From Bacteroidales bacterium (GTDB taxonomy: Bacteria; Bacteroidota; Bacteroidia; Bacteroidales; UBA7960), in contig SLEW01000162.1 of NCBI GenBank assembly GCA_007124575.1, positions 1-5,161 on the forward strand: a DNA stretch of 5,161 bases, written 5' to 3'. Numbering within the stretch: position 1 is the stretch's first letter; each line of letters opens with the position of its first letter. This document shows positions 1 to 5,161 of the stretch, piece after piece. The notes below the pieces were generated by a model, which searched no databases, was not told the origin of the DNA, and saw only the letters and a program-made list of their open reading frames with translations. A program made the position numbers and the translations under genes.

Positions 1-421
1 GGGTGTCACCTTCCATGACCGACTGGCCGGGCCTTACCGGGATCGATGTTACCTTGCCGTCCTTGTCGGAATCAATATTGTTTTCCATCTTCATGGCTTC
101 CAGCACCATAAGCTTTTGACCTACCTTTACGGTGTCTCCCTCTCTGACCAGGATTTTAACCACGGTGCCTGGCAGGGGAGAGTTGATCTTGCCGGCAGGG
201 GGTGCCGTAGACTTCATACCTGCGCCTTCTTCTGGCTTGGCGTCTGCCGGCGCCGACACGCGCGACCTGACAAGCTTGGGGGTCTTGGCGGGCTGGATTG
301 CCTTGTCGACCTCCACCTCGTAAGTTGACCCGTTTACTTCAAGCTCAATGATGTTATCTTCCACATTTTTTATATGGACATCATACTCGTTGCCATGTAT
401 GGTGAACTTGTACTTCTTCAT
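1..421 (-). CDS. Biotin carrier subunit of a methylmalonyl-CoA decarboxylase / propionyl-CoA carboxylase complex (3' end cut by window)
   Basis: Carries the biotin that shuttles CO2 between the carboxyltransferase (mmdA, two genes upstream) and the membrane decarboxylase or a biotin carboxylase. I translated it by hand from the ATG at 421-419; 140 codons are visible and no stop is reached. Residues 1-40 form a small conserved beta-rich N-terminal domain beginning MKKYKFTIHGNEYDV. Residues 41-75 are a Pro/Ala/Lys-rich flexible linker. Residues 76-140 are the biotinyl domain, with the SPLPGTVVKI strand and the canonical EAMKM motif at 108-112, so Lys111 is the predicted biotinylation site. The domain normally ends soon after the EGDT visible at 137-140, so only a few residues should be missing. 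The start overlaps the oadG stop as ATGA (421-418), which suggests translational coupling; no Shine-Dalgarno sequence is evident. Family identity is near certain; the partner enzyme is inferred from neighbours. Confidence 0.95.
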   Translation of the reverse strand, partial: MKKYKFTIHGNEYDVHIKNVEDNIIELEVNGSTYEVEVDKAIQPAKTPKLVRSRVSAPADAKPEEGAGMKSTAPPAGKINSPLPGTVVKILVREGDTVKVGQKLMVLEAMKMENNIDSDKDGKVTSIPVRPGQSVMEGDT

Positions 422-870
422 TGTTGGTTAAGGTTTCTTAATCCGTAAATCTTAGAGCTCCAGGGTGAATATGTTCTAGATACCTTTTTCATGGTGAGCA
501 CGGTATCTTCAAAATCATGAAGTTCAGAGCGATACAGGTGGACGGCAGCGGCAATGGCCGCATTGATTTCACCGGTGAGGTCTGTTTCGGGCTCAGGCCC
601 TGCTTCCACTGTGCCCTCGTCTTTAATGACTTCTTCAGGTTTCTTTTTCCGGAAAAGATCTTGCATCTTCTGGCGGAACGCCGGGGTAAAAAGCCTGGGT
701 GTGTTGCTGAAGACAGTATAGATAAGGATAAGAATGATAAACACGATGCCCATGCCCAGCATGGCCATGATGAAGCCGTGCGGATCATGCTGGGCAAAAT
801 CTTTTGCCGCCTCCGTTTCCTGGAAGCCCTCCTGTGCTACAAAACCCAGTGTTTGATGGTAAGCAATCAT
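418..870 (-). CDS. oadG: OadG-family small membrane subunit (gamma/delta) of the sodium-pumping decarboxylase
   Basis: A 150-residue single-span membrane protein. In oxaloacetate and methylmalonyl-CoA decarboxylases this subunit tethers the carboxyltransferase and the biotin carrier to the membrane beta subunit. Residues 1-30 are a short, probably external N-terminus ending in a DPHGF motif (29-33). One hydrophobic helix spans about 32-54. A basic stretch follows (Arg66, Lys68, then RKKK at 74-77), fitting the cytoplasmic side. Residues 78-100 are an acidic linker, and the C-terminal cytoplasmic segment (101-145) contains EINAAIAAAVHLY and ends in RTYSPWSSKIYGL, a tail I associate with Bacteroidota OadG proteins. 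It is longer than the roughly 80-90 residue enterobacterial gamma subunit. The ATG at 870 is preceded by an AGGT-containing weak ribosome site at 878-883. There is a 67-base gap after mmdA and a 4-base overlap with the biotin carrier. Family call is good; stoichiometry and Na+ coupling are inferred. Confidence 0.88.
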   Translation of the reverse strand: MIAYHQTLGFVAQEGFQETEAAKDFAQHDPHGFIMAMLGMGIVFIILILIYTVFSNTPRLFTPAFRQKMQDLFRKKKPEEVIKDEGTVEAGPEPETDLTGEINAAIAAAVHLYRSELHDFEDTVLTMKKVSRTYSPWSSKIYGLRNLNQQ

Positions 871-888
871 GGTGTGCTACCTGTTTTT

Positions 889-902
889 ATATGTTAACAT
901 AT
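889..902. repeat. 14-bp perfect palindrome between mmdA and oadG
   Basis: ATATGTTAACATAT reads identically on both strands. It lies in the 67-base mmdA-oadG gap, 18 bases upstream of the oadG start and just before its weak AGGT ribosome site. It is AT-rich, so as RNA it would make only a weak hairpin; as DNA it could be a dimeric repressor site or chance. No TAnnTTTG promoter box is seen in this gap, so the genes are probably co-transcribed. Confidence 0.5.
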
Positions 903-937
903 GCATTTTTTACTCTTTTTGTGATGTGTAACGCCCT

Positions 938-2497
938 TTACAGCGGGATGTTGGAATGCTTTTTAGGCGGGTTTACATCTTTTTTGGTCGCCAGCGACTG
1001 CAGTGCCCGGATGATGCGGAAGCGCGTATTACGCGGCTCGATCACATCATCGATGTAACCGTATTTGGCTGCATGGTAAGGCGTGGCGAACTTTTGTACA
1101 TAATCCTGCTCGTGGCGGGCTATGAAATCGGCCCGCTCCTGCTCATCTTCTATTTTTCTGATCTCCTTGTTGCGTAACACCTCAATGGCACCTTTGGGTC
1201 CCATCACGGCAATCTCGGCCATCGGCCATGCGTAGTTTATGTCGCCGCGCAGGTGTTTGGAACTCATCACACAATAGGCGCCCCCATAAGCTTTGCGCAG
1301 GATGACCGTGATCTTGGGTACGGTAGCCTCTCCATAAGCAAAAAGCAGTTTGGCCCCGTGGATGATGATGCCGCCATACTCCTGCGTGGTGCCTGGCAGG
1401 AAACCGGGAACATCCACCAGGGTGATCAGCGGAATGTTGAATGCATCACAGAAACGTACGAAGCGCGCGGCCTTGCGGGAAGCGTTGATGTCAAGCACTC
1501 CCGCCAGGTAGTTGGGCTGGTTGGCGACAATGCCCACCGACGTGCCGTTGAAGCGTGCAAAGCCTGTGACAATATTCTTCGCATAGGTGCGCTGCACCTC
1601 CATGAACTCACTGTTGTCCACCACCGAATAGACGATATCCTTTACGTTGTAAGGCTTATTGGGGTTTTCCGGGATGATGTCGTTGAGCCCTTCATCAAGC
1701 CTGTCGATCGGATCATCGCTGGGCTCCAGCGGAGGCTCCTCCAGGTTGTTCTGCGGAAGGAAGCTGATCAGCTTGCGTATCATCAGGATGCCTTCACGCT
1801 CATCATCTGCAATGAAATGGGATACTCCAGATTTGGTGCCATGAGTGATCGCACCACCCAGGTCCTGCTCTGTGACAGTTTCGCCGGTTACCGTTTTAAC
1901 CACCTTTGGCCCCGTGACAAACATGTAGCTGTTGTCTTTGGTCATGATGTTGAAGTCGGTGAGCGCCGGCGAGTAAACCGCACCCCCCGCGCAAGGGCCA
2001 AATATTCCGCTTATCTGTGGGATGACACCGGAGGCCATGATGTTGCGCTGGAAGATCTCCGCATAGCCGGCCAGGCTGTTCACGCCTTCCTGGATACGGG
2101 CTCCGCCACTGTCATTTAAGCCAATGACAGGTGCACCCATCTTCAGGGCCTTATCCATTACCTTGCATATCTTTTCTGCGTATGCAAGCGAGAGGGATCC
2201 CCCAAACACGGTGAAGTCCTGTGCAAAAACATACACTACCCGTCCGTCGATGGTACCATAGCCCGTGATGACACCATCCGAATAAAATTGTTTGTCTTCC
2301 AGGCCGAAGTCGGTGCATCGGTGCGTGACAAACATATCAAACTCCTCAAAGCTGCCGTCGTCGAGCAGCAGCTCGATACGCTCACGGGCTGTCAGCTTGC
2401 CTTTCTGGTGCTGGGCATCAATGCGTTTTTGACCTCCGCCGAGCTTGGCAAGTTCGCGTTTCTGCAATAATTCCTTGATCTTGTCTTCAAAAGCCAT
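938..2497 (-). CDS. mmdA: Methylmalonyl-CoA decarboxylase alpha / propionyl-CoA carboxylase beta (biotin-dependent carboxyltransferase)
   Basis: Carboxyltransferase of 519 residues, the usual length for this family, acting in the cytoplasm to transfer the carboxyl group between (S)-methylmalonyl-CoA/propionyl-CoA and biotin on the carrier protein. Two crotonase-fold halves are visible. The N-terminal half (about 30-270) has GGARIQEG at 131-138 and GPCAGGAVYSPALTDF at 167-182. The C-terminal half (about 285-510) has DVPGFLPGTTQEYGG at 362-376, KAYGGAYCVMSSKHL at 402-416 and AWPMAEIAVMG at 423-433. These glycine-rich loops supply the oxyanion holes for acyl-CoA and biotin. The tail KKHSNIPL is typical of the family. 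Residue 409 is Cys where propionyl-CoA carboxylases commonly have Asp (GGAYDVM). The ATG at 2497 follows the mce stop by 30 bases; no clear Shine-Dalgarno sequence is seen, as is common in Bacteroidota. With mce, OadG and a separate biotin carrier nearby and no biotin carboxylase in view, the decarboxylase role is favoured, but the carboxylase direction cannot be excluded. Confidence 0.95.
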   Translation of the reverse strand: MAFEDKIKELLQKRELAKLGGGQKRIDAQHQKGKLTARERIELLLDDGSFEEFDMFVTHRCTDFGLEDKQFYSDGVITGYGTIDGRVVYVFAQDFTVFGGSLSLAYAEKICKVMDKALKMGAPVIGLNDSGGARIQEGVNSLAGYAEIFQRNIMASGVIPQISGIFGPCAGGAVYSPALTDFNIMTKDNSYMFVTGPKVVKTVTGETVTEQDLGGAITHGTKSGVSHFIADDEREGILMIRKLISFLPQNNLEEPPLEPSDDPIDRLDEGLNDIIPENPNKPYNVKDIVYSVVDNSEFMEVQRTYAKNIVTGFARFNGTSVGIVANQPNYLAGVLDINASRKAARFVRFCDAFNIPLITLVDVPGFLPGTTQEYGGIIIHGAKLLFAYGEATVPKITVILRKAYGGAYCVMSSKHLRGDINYAWPMAEIAVMGPKGAIEVLRNKEIRKIEDEQERADFIARHEQDYVQKFATPYHAAKYGYIDDVIEPRNTRFRIIRALQSLATKKDVNPPKKHSNIPL

Positions 2498-2527
2498 ATT
2501 ATGGTGCCGTTAGAAAAATATGATGAT

Positions 2528-2941
2528 CTACTTTTTGTTTTTGTTTTCACAGAGCTCCATGAGCACACCATGTGTCGATTTGGGGTGCAAAAAGGCAATG
2601 TCAAGGCCTTCAGCTCCTTTTCGGGGTTTCCTGTCGATCAGGCGAACGCCCTTTTCGTCCATCTGTGCAAGCGCATCTTCAATACCCTTCACGGCAAAGG
2701 CCATGTGATGTACCCCCTCGCCTTTCTTCTCTAAAAACTTACCGATGGGCCCTTCCGGGTCGGTCGACTCCAGCAATTCAATCTTAGTCTGTCCCACCTG
2801 GAAAAATGCCGTCTTCACTTTCTGCTCTTCCACCTCTTCAACAGCATAACATTCCATGCCCAGCATATCTTCATAAAAGCGAATGGACTCTTCCAGGTTC
2901 TTTACGGCAATTCCGATGTGTTCGATGTGTGAAATATCCAT
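2528..2941 (-). CDS. mce: Methylmalonyl-CoA epimerase
   Basis: A 137-residue vicinal-oxygen-chelate (glyoxalase-fold) enzyme that interconverts (R)- and (S)-methylmalonyl-CoA, joining methylmalonyl-CoA mutase to the decarboxylase/carboxylase encoded immediately downstream. Two babba modules are visible: residues 4-60 (IEHIGIAVKNLEESIRFYED start, IELLES at 54-59) and 75-133 (GEGVHHMAFAV, then GVLMEL). Predicted metal ligands by family alignment are His8, a residue near Glu55, His79 (of His78-His79) and Glu129; the spacing between His79 and Glu129 equals that reported for the Propionibacterium enzyme. Glu129 may also act in proton transfer. The length is normal for the family. The ATG at 2941 is preceded by an A-rich stretch (seven A on the coding strand) rather than a Shine-Dalgarno sequence. 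The Lys/Asn-rich tail (ENKNKK) ends at a TAG, 30 bases before mmdA, consistent with one operon in which this is the first gene. Confidence 0.96.
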   Translation of the reverse strand: MDISHIEHIGIAVKNLEESIRFYEDMLGMECYAVEEVEEQKVKTAFFQVGQTKIELLESTDPEGPIGKFLEKKGEGVHHMAFAVKGIEDALAQMDEKGVRLIDRKPRKGAEGLDIAFLHPKSTHGVLMELCENKNKK

Positions 2942-2994
2942 GATGTATGTTTTTTTAAGAAGTTGTATTATAGCGCCTTAGGCTTGTCTGGGCA

Positions 2995-3029
2995 CATGCC
3001 GGTCAACCTGTAACCTCATGCGGTCAGCC
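2995..3029. repeat. Near-direct repeat in the mce leader
   Basis: CATGCCGGTCAACC at 2995-3008 recurs as CATGCGGTCAGCC at 3017-3029, with one base deleted and one changed. The copies start 22 bases apart, about two turns of the helix. It lies between the predicted mce promoter and the mce start. It could be a pair of regulator sites or chance similarity. Confidence 0.35.
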
Positions 3030-3115
3030 AATAACAGGACCCAATAAACCACGGCAGAGTTGTTAATTAATTAGCAAATCAGCATTGTGATAAAAATTAC
3101 CCTGTTAAATTGCTG

Positions 3116-3123
3116 CAAAGATA
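3116..3123 (-). promoter_or_regulatory. Predicted Bacteroidota-type -7 promoter element for the mce-mmdA-oadG operon
   Basis: Read on the minus strand the bases are TATCTTTG, a perfect match to the TAnnTTTG -7 consensus used by the primary sigma factor of this phylum. Transcription would start near 3110 and give a leader of about 170 bases before mce. No TTG is seen at the expected -33 spacing; instead that place is occupied by the palindrome CCCTGACAGGG (3140-3150). It is the only such box I found in this intergenic region on the coding strand. Confidence 0.5.
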
Positions 3124-3139
3124 GGAAAGATTATGAAAT

Positions 3140-3150
3140 CCCTGACAGGG
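3140..3150. repeat. 11-base palindrome at the -33 position of the mce promoter (possible operator)
   Basis: CCCTGACAGGG has two perfect 5-base arms around a single central base. Its edge is 16 bases upstream of the TATCTTTG box, so it covers the expected -33 region. A lone half-like site, CCCTG, recurs at 3100-3104 close to the predicted transcription start. This arrangement fits an operator or activator site, but no regulator is encoded in the window. Confidence 0.4.
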
Positions 3151-3160
3151 TGTTATCATC

Positions 3161-3186
3161 AAAAAATCAAAAAGTTGAAACTTTTT
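3161..3186 (-). terminator. Weak terminator-like hairpin after the Ig-like lipoprotein gene
   Basis: Arms AAAAAGT (3169-3175) and ACTTTTT (3180-3186) around the loop TGAA form a 7-base stem that starts about 15 bases past the lipoprotein stop. On the minus strand it is followed by GATTTTTT, a six-T run at 3166-3161. The stem has only one G-C pair, so it may be inefficient and allow read-through towards mce. Confidence 0.3.
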
Positions 3187-3200
3187 TTAAAGCAATGATG

Positions 3201-4961
3201 TTAAGGCGAGGGGGTAATAAACCAAGGGAACTCCACATCCCAGTTTTCCCGTACCTGGATGGTATCAGGAAGCATATGTACCGGCTCCGGTTGCCTGCCG
3301 CGAAGATAGTCTCCTGTTGTCCATGACCCGCTGCCGTCGAGATCTTCAATAAGCCTTACCAGGTATCGTCCCGGGCGGACATGGCGAAAAACATACCGTC
3401 CGCTTTCCCTGATGAATTTTTCCTGCAGGATCTCTTCGTCCCTGTTAAGTAATTGCATGATATATTGTTCCGAAGCGGGTGGCACTTCTACATCCAGGAT
3501 GATGTTGCCGTAATTTTCGTGTGATGTGGTAGTAAAATTATACCTCAGGGTATCATGGGTCAGTCCGAAGAGGTCTGTAAAAGCGCCTGGAAGGATATCC
3601 AGCTGGTAGGATGTTTCCTCTTCGAGTGGCGGATACATTTCCAGGTTTCGTCGGGCGTGGCCGGTGAGATAAAATCTTGCCGGGATGGGTATGCTGTCGT
3701 GGATAAATAGTTCTATGCGGTTTGTGTCTGTTTGCTTTATGGGATGCTCACTTGTTAATGACAGAGGCTTAAAAAAGGGCACTGCTGTTCGCCGTGGCGC
3801 ATCGAGTGTGATGTTCAACAGCTCTTCCTCTTCGCCGGTATCTCTTGCACCTCGCCGTGGTGTGGTGGCGCGTCGCACCGTGTCAAGCACCTGCTCGCCA
3901 TCCCGTACTTCAAGAAACAGGGAGTCGCGTTCCGTGTCGGCAAACCAGATCCTGAGCGTGTCGCGTTTTTTCCCGAATTCGGCAATATGCCACTCGTCGT
4001 GATCAAAGGGTTCTCTTATCTCTCTCACATGTGCTGAGTCAAAAGGCACACGAAAGCTCATGGTTATCAAGCCTTTTCTTGTGAGCGCTGACGAGGTGAT
4101 GCGCTGCACCGTATCTTCTTCCTGGAAGAGGTACAAATGATAGGATGGCCCGGCAGCCGGTGGATCGGCATGTGTTAGCATTGGCAGTTCTGCCTCTTCA
4201 TTGCCCGCGGGCTCTTCATGGGCTTCGGGAAGCGTGTCGTGCATGTTTTCAATAAACCGGGGTGTAACCAATGAGTCAAGGAAACCGATCCTTTCTTCCG
4301 GGAGGTCGTATTTGAAATTATAGTTCTGATCGTCAAGGGCAAACATCAGGTATTCACCTTCGGCCATGTTGCTGATGGTGAATCGCCCGTTTTCGTCGGT
4401 TTTGGCCAGATATACCGGCCTTTCAAGGTACGGGACTGAGTCGTATATGTTATCGTATAGCATCACATATACTGCTTCTTCCGGAACGAGGTTGTATGCG
4501 TTTCTGACCTGTCCTCCCAGCGCCAGGGAGTCTACGTGATCACCTGTGGAGACAACGAACTGAAAATTTGGGATGGCATTGCCTTCGGTGATGTCGCGGA
4601 TGGCATCCCCAAAGAAAAAATTATAGGTGGTATTGGGACGAAGCTCTTCTTCTATTTCCAGAATAACAGACCGGCCCCGGATGCGCACCTCGGGCATGGT
4701 TTCCAGCGGGGGCGAGATAAGCAGCTGTTGTCTTATGTTTTGAAGTTGAACAAACTCATCAAAGAAGATGCGGATCTCATCGCCGTCAAAGTTGGGAGAG
4801 TAATTTTGGGGTGTGCTTCTGACTACTTCCGGAGGGGTTTCGTCTCTTGGACCTCCTGTGGGTGAAACCACGTGAGCACAGGCATAAAATAGCAGAACCA
4901 GCAGCATGCCTGCAGTCATACGCCATCGATTATGCCCTGTGTGAGGCTGTGGTCTGGTCAT
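3201..4961 (-). CDS. Predicted lipoprotein with Ig-like (SbsA/Big_5-type) domain and two CnaB-like segments
   Basis: A 586-residue protein of unknown function from a family widespread in Bacteroidota. Residues 1-14 are a polar, basic extension, 15-27 a hydrophobic segment, and LFYAC (24-28) a slightly atypical lipobox, so Cys28 is the predicted lipidation site; SPTGGPRDETPP (33-44) follows and is characteristic of the family. Residues 43-140 match the bacterial Ig-like fold (IRIFFDEFVQL, then LRPNTTYNFFFGDAI and FQFVVSTGD). Residues 145-232 and 484-565 look like carboxypeptidase-regulatory/transthyretin-type beta-sandwiches; each has a GRF/GRY turn followed by an Asp/Asn-rich loop (DDQNYNFKYD; DLDGSGSWTTGD). 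Residues 236-270 are an acidic, Pro-rich linker; the middle (271-480) is beta-rich without a recognised motif. No lipoprotein-export acidic signal follows Cys28, so surface exposure is uncertain. Met1 was chosen for the AGGT-containing site at 4972-4980; Met15 is possible. It is separated from mce by 259 bases and probably is its own transcript. Confidence 0.85.
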   Translation of the reverse strand: MTRPQPHTGHNRWRMTAGMLLVLLFYACAHVVSPTGGPRDETPPEVVRSTPQNYSPNFDGDEIRIFFDEFVQLQNIRQQLLISPPLETMPEVRIRGRSVILEIEEELRPNTTYNFFFGDAIRDITEGNAIPNFQFVVSTGDHVDSLALGGQVRNAYNLVPEEAVYVMLYDNIYDSVPYLERPVYLAKTDENGRFTISNMAEGEYLMFALDDQNYNFKYDLPEERIGFLDSLVTPRFIENMHDTLPEAHEEPAGNEEAELPMLTHADPPAAGPSYHLYLFQEEDTVQRITSSALTRKGLITMSFRVPFDSAHVREIREPFDHDEWHIAEFGKKRDTLRIWFADTERDSLFLEVRDGEQVLDTVRRATTPRRGARDTGEEEELLNITLDAPRRTAVPFFKPLSLTSEHPIKQTDTNRIELFIHDSIPIPARFYLTGHARRNLEMYPPLEEETSYQLDILPGAFTDLFGLTHDTLRYNFTTTSHENYGNIILDVEVPPASEQYIMQLLNRDEEILQEKFIRESGRYVFRHVRPGRYLVRLIEDLDGSGSWTTGDYLRGRQPEPVHMLPDTIQVRENWDVEFPWFITPSP

Positions 4962-4980
4962 ATAAGTATTTTACCTGTTT

Positions 4981-5027
4981 GCTTGCAGGCGTTTTTCTGG
5001 AAAAATCCTGATAAAAGCCTGGCAAGC
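4981..5027 (-). promoter_or_regulatory. Stem-loop in the leader of the Ig-like lipoprotein gene
   Basis: GCTTGCAGGC (4981-4990) pairs with GCCT-G-GCAAGC (5017-5027) to give a 10-base-pair GC-rich stem with one bulged G at 5021. Inside the 26-base loop, TTTTT (4992-4996) can pair with AAAAA (5001-5005) around CTGG. In the transcript the stem ends directly against AAACAGGTA (4980-4972), the likely ribosome site, 20 bases before the ATG. No T-run follows, so it is not a typical terminator. It may influence translation or mRNA stability. Confidence 0.4.
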
Positions 5028-5057
5028 ATGATTTAGTCACGCCTGAATATCAACTTG

Positions 5058-5065
5058 CAAAAATA
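5058..5065 (-). promoter_or_regulatory. Predicted -7 promoter element for the Ig-like lipoprotein gene
   Basis: On the minus strand the bases read TATTTTTG, a full match to TAnnTTTG. It sits between the upstream terminator and the gene and would give a leader of about 90 bases. No TTG occurs at the usual -33 spacing. A 10-base palindrome, ATCCCGGGAT (5073-5082), lies in the spacer just upstream of it. Confidence 0.45.
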
Positions 5066-5113
5066 CCAAAATATCCCGGGATGACACGTATCGATCCCTA
5101 ATGGAATGTATGT

Positions 5114-5151
5114 AAAAAAACCGGGTCTCATGCTAAATAGCAGAGACCCGG
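5114..5151 (-). terminator. Strong intrinsic terminator of the gene upstream of the window
   Basis: CCGGGTCTC (5121-5129) and GAGACCCGG (5143-5151) form a perfect 9-base-pair stem, extended past a bulged A (5130) by TGCT/AGCA with the loop AAAT. On the minus strand it is followed by seven T (5120-5114). The plus-strand side has no T-run, so it acts for minus-strand transcription. It therefore ends a gene lying beyond coordinate 5161 and insulates the lipoprotein gene from it. Confidence 0.88.
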
Positions 5152-5161
5152 AAACCAAAAC

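Larger units (their letters stand above)
2942..3200 (-). other. Intergenic region between the Ig-like lipoprotein gene and mce (terminator, promoter and leader)
   Basis: These 259 bases carry no convincing gene on either strand. In the direction of transcription they hold a weak AT-rich hairpin with a T-run, an 11-base GC palindrome, a TATCTTTG promoter-like box, then about 170 bases of untranslated leader with a near-direct repeat and an A-rich segment before the mce ATG. The only small reading frame in the leader that I considered, 13 codons at 3019-2978, has no ribosome site and no leader-peptide character. Confidence 0.6.

Noticed and set aside
116..328. Two overlapping short plus-strand frames near the window start
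   Set aside because: Both are antisense to the biotin carrier gene, whose EAMKM motif and domain structure are clear.
517..897. A 126-codon open frame on the plus strand
   Set aside because: Antisense to oadG, with low-complexity Cys/Arg/His-rich composition and no ribosome site; a shadow of the real frame.
1253..2119. A 288-codon open frame on the plus strand
   Set aside because: It lies fully antisense to mmdA, whose protein is unmistakable. Its translation has no family resemblance and is explained by the codon bias of the real gene.
2967..3006. TATAAT (2972-2967) with TTGACC (3006-3001) on the minus strand as a sigma70-type promoter for mce
   Set aside because: The boxes are 28 bases apart rather than about 17, and Bacteroidota primary promoters use TAnnTTTG instead.
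2978..3019. A 13-codon minus-strand frame (MRLQVDRHVPRQA) in the mce leader as a leader peptide
   Set aside because: No ribosome site, no run of regulatory codons and no adjacent attenuator hairpin.
3087..3326. A 79-codon plus-strand frame running from the intergenic region into the lipoprotein gene
   Set aside because: Most of it is antisense to the lipoprotein C-terminus, the rest is AT-rich intergenic DNA, and the translation matches nothing I recognise.
1..5161. Mobile elements, CRISPR arrays, tRNA/rRNA genes, phage or defence genes
   Set aside because: No transposase or integrase motifs, no regularly spaced repeats and no RNA gene signatures were seen on either strand; the intergenic space totals only about 560 bases.

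Overview
The window reads as ordinary chromosomal DNA of a Bacteroidota (Bacteroidetes) bacterium, probably an anaerobic or fermentative member of the Bacteroidales/Marinilabiliales type. Three things point there: the gene order epimerase - carboxyltransferase - OadG-like subunit - biotin carrier, a lipoprotein of the Bacteroidota-restricted Ig-like (SbsA-type) family, and promoter-like boxes matching the TAnnTTTG -7 element of this phylum, with A-rich or weak ribosome binding sites. Genus cannot be given from the sequence alone. All genes lie on the minus strand, so transcription runs from high to low coordinates.

Layout in the direction of transcription. At 5161-5114 a strong hairpin with a T-run ends an upstream minus-strand gene that lies outside the window. 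At 5065-4962 is a short promoter/leader region with a TATTTTTG box, a palindrome and a bulged stem-loop next to the start codon. At 4961-3201 is a 586-residue predicted lipoprotein with one Ig-like domain and two beta-sandwich (CnaB/transthyretin-like) segments; its function is unknown. At 3200-2942 is a 259-base intergenic region holding a weak terminator-like hairpin, a palindrome, a TATCTTTG box and a near-direct repeat. At 2941-2528 is methylmalonyl-CoA epimerase (mce). At 2497-938 is the carboxyltransferase (alpha) subunit of methylmalonyl-CoA decarboxylase / propionyl-CoA carboxylase (mmdA). At 870-418 is the single-span membrane subunit (OadG/delta type). At 421-1 is the biotin carrier protein, cut by the window edge just short of its C-terminus and overlapping oadG by ATGA.

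How the genes work together. The epimerase interconverts (R)- and (S)-methylmalonyl-CoA, linking methylmalonyl-CoA mutase (succinyl-CoA side) to the biotin-dependent enzyme. MmdA moves the carboxyl group between methylmalonyl-CoA and biotin on the carrier. The OadG-like subunit anchors the complex to the membrane, where a beta subunit, expected just past coordinate 1 but not visible here, would couple decarboxylation of carboxybiotin to Na+ export. This is the succinate-propionate pathway module common in Bacteroidota. Nothing in the window looks like a mobile element, CRISPR array, RNA gene or a new defence-type system. The less explained parts are the two promoter/leader regions and the Ig-like lipoprotein.
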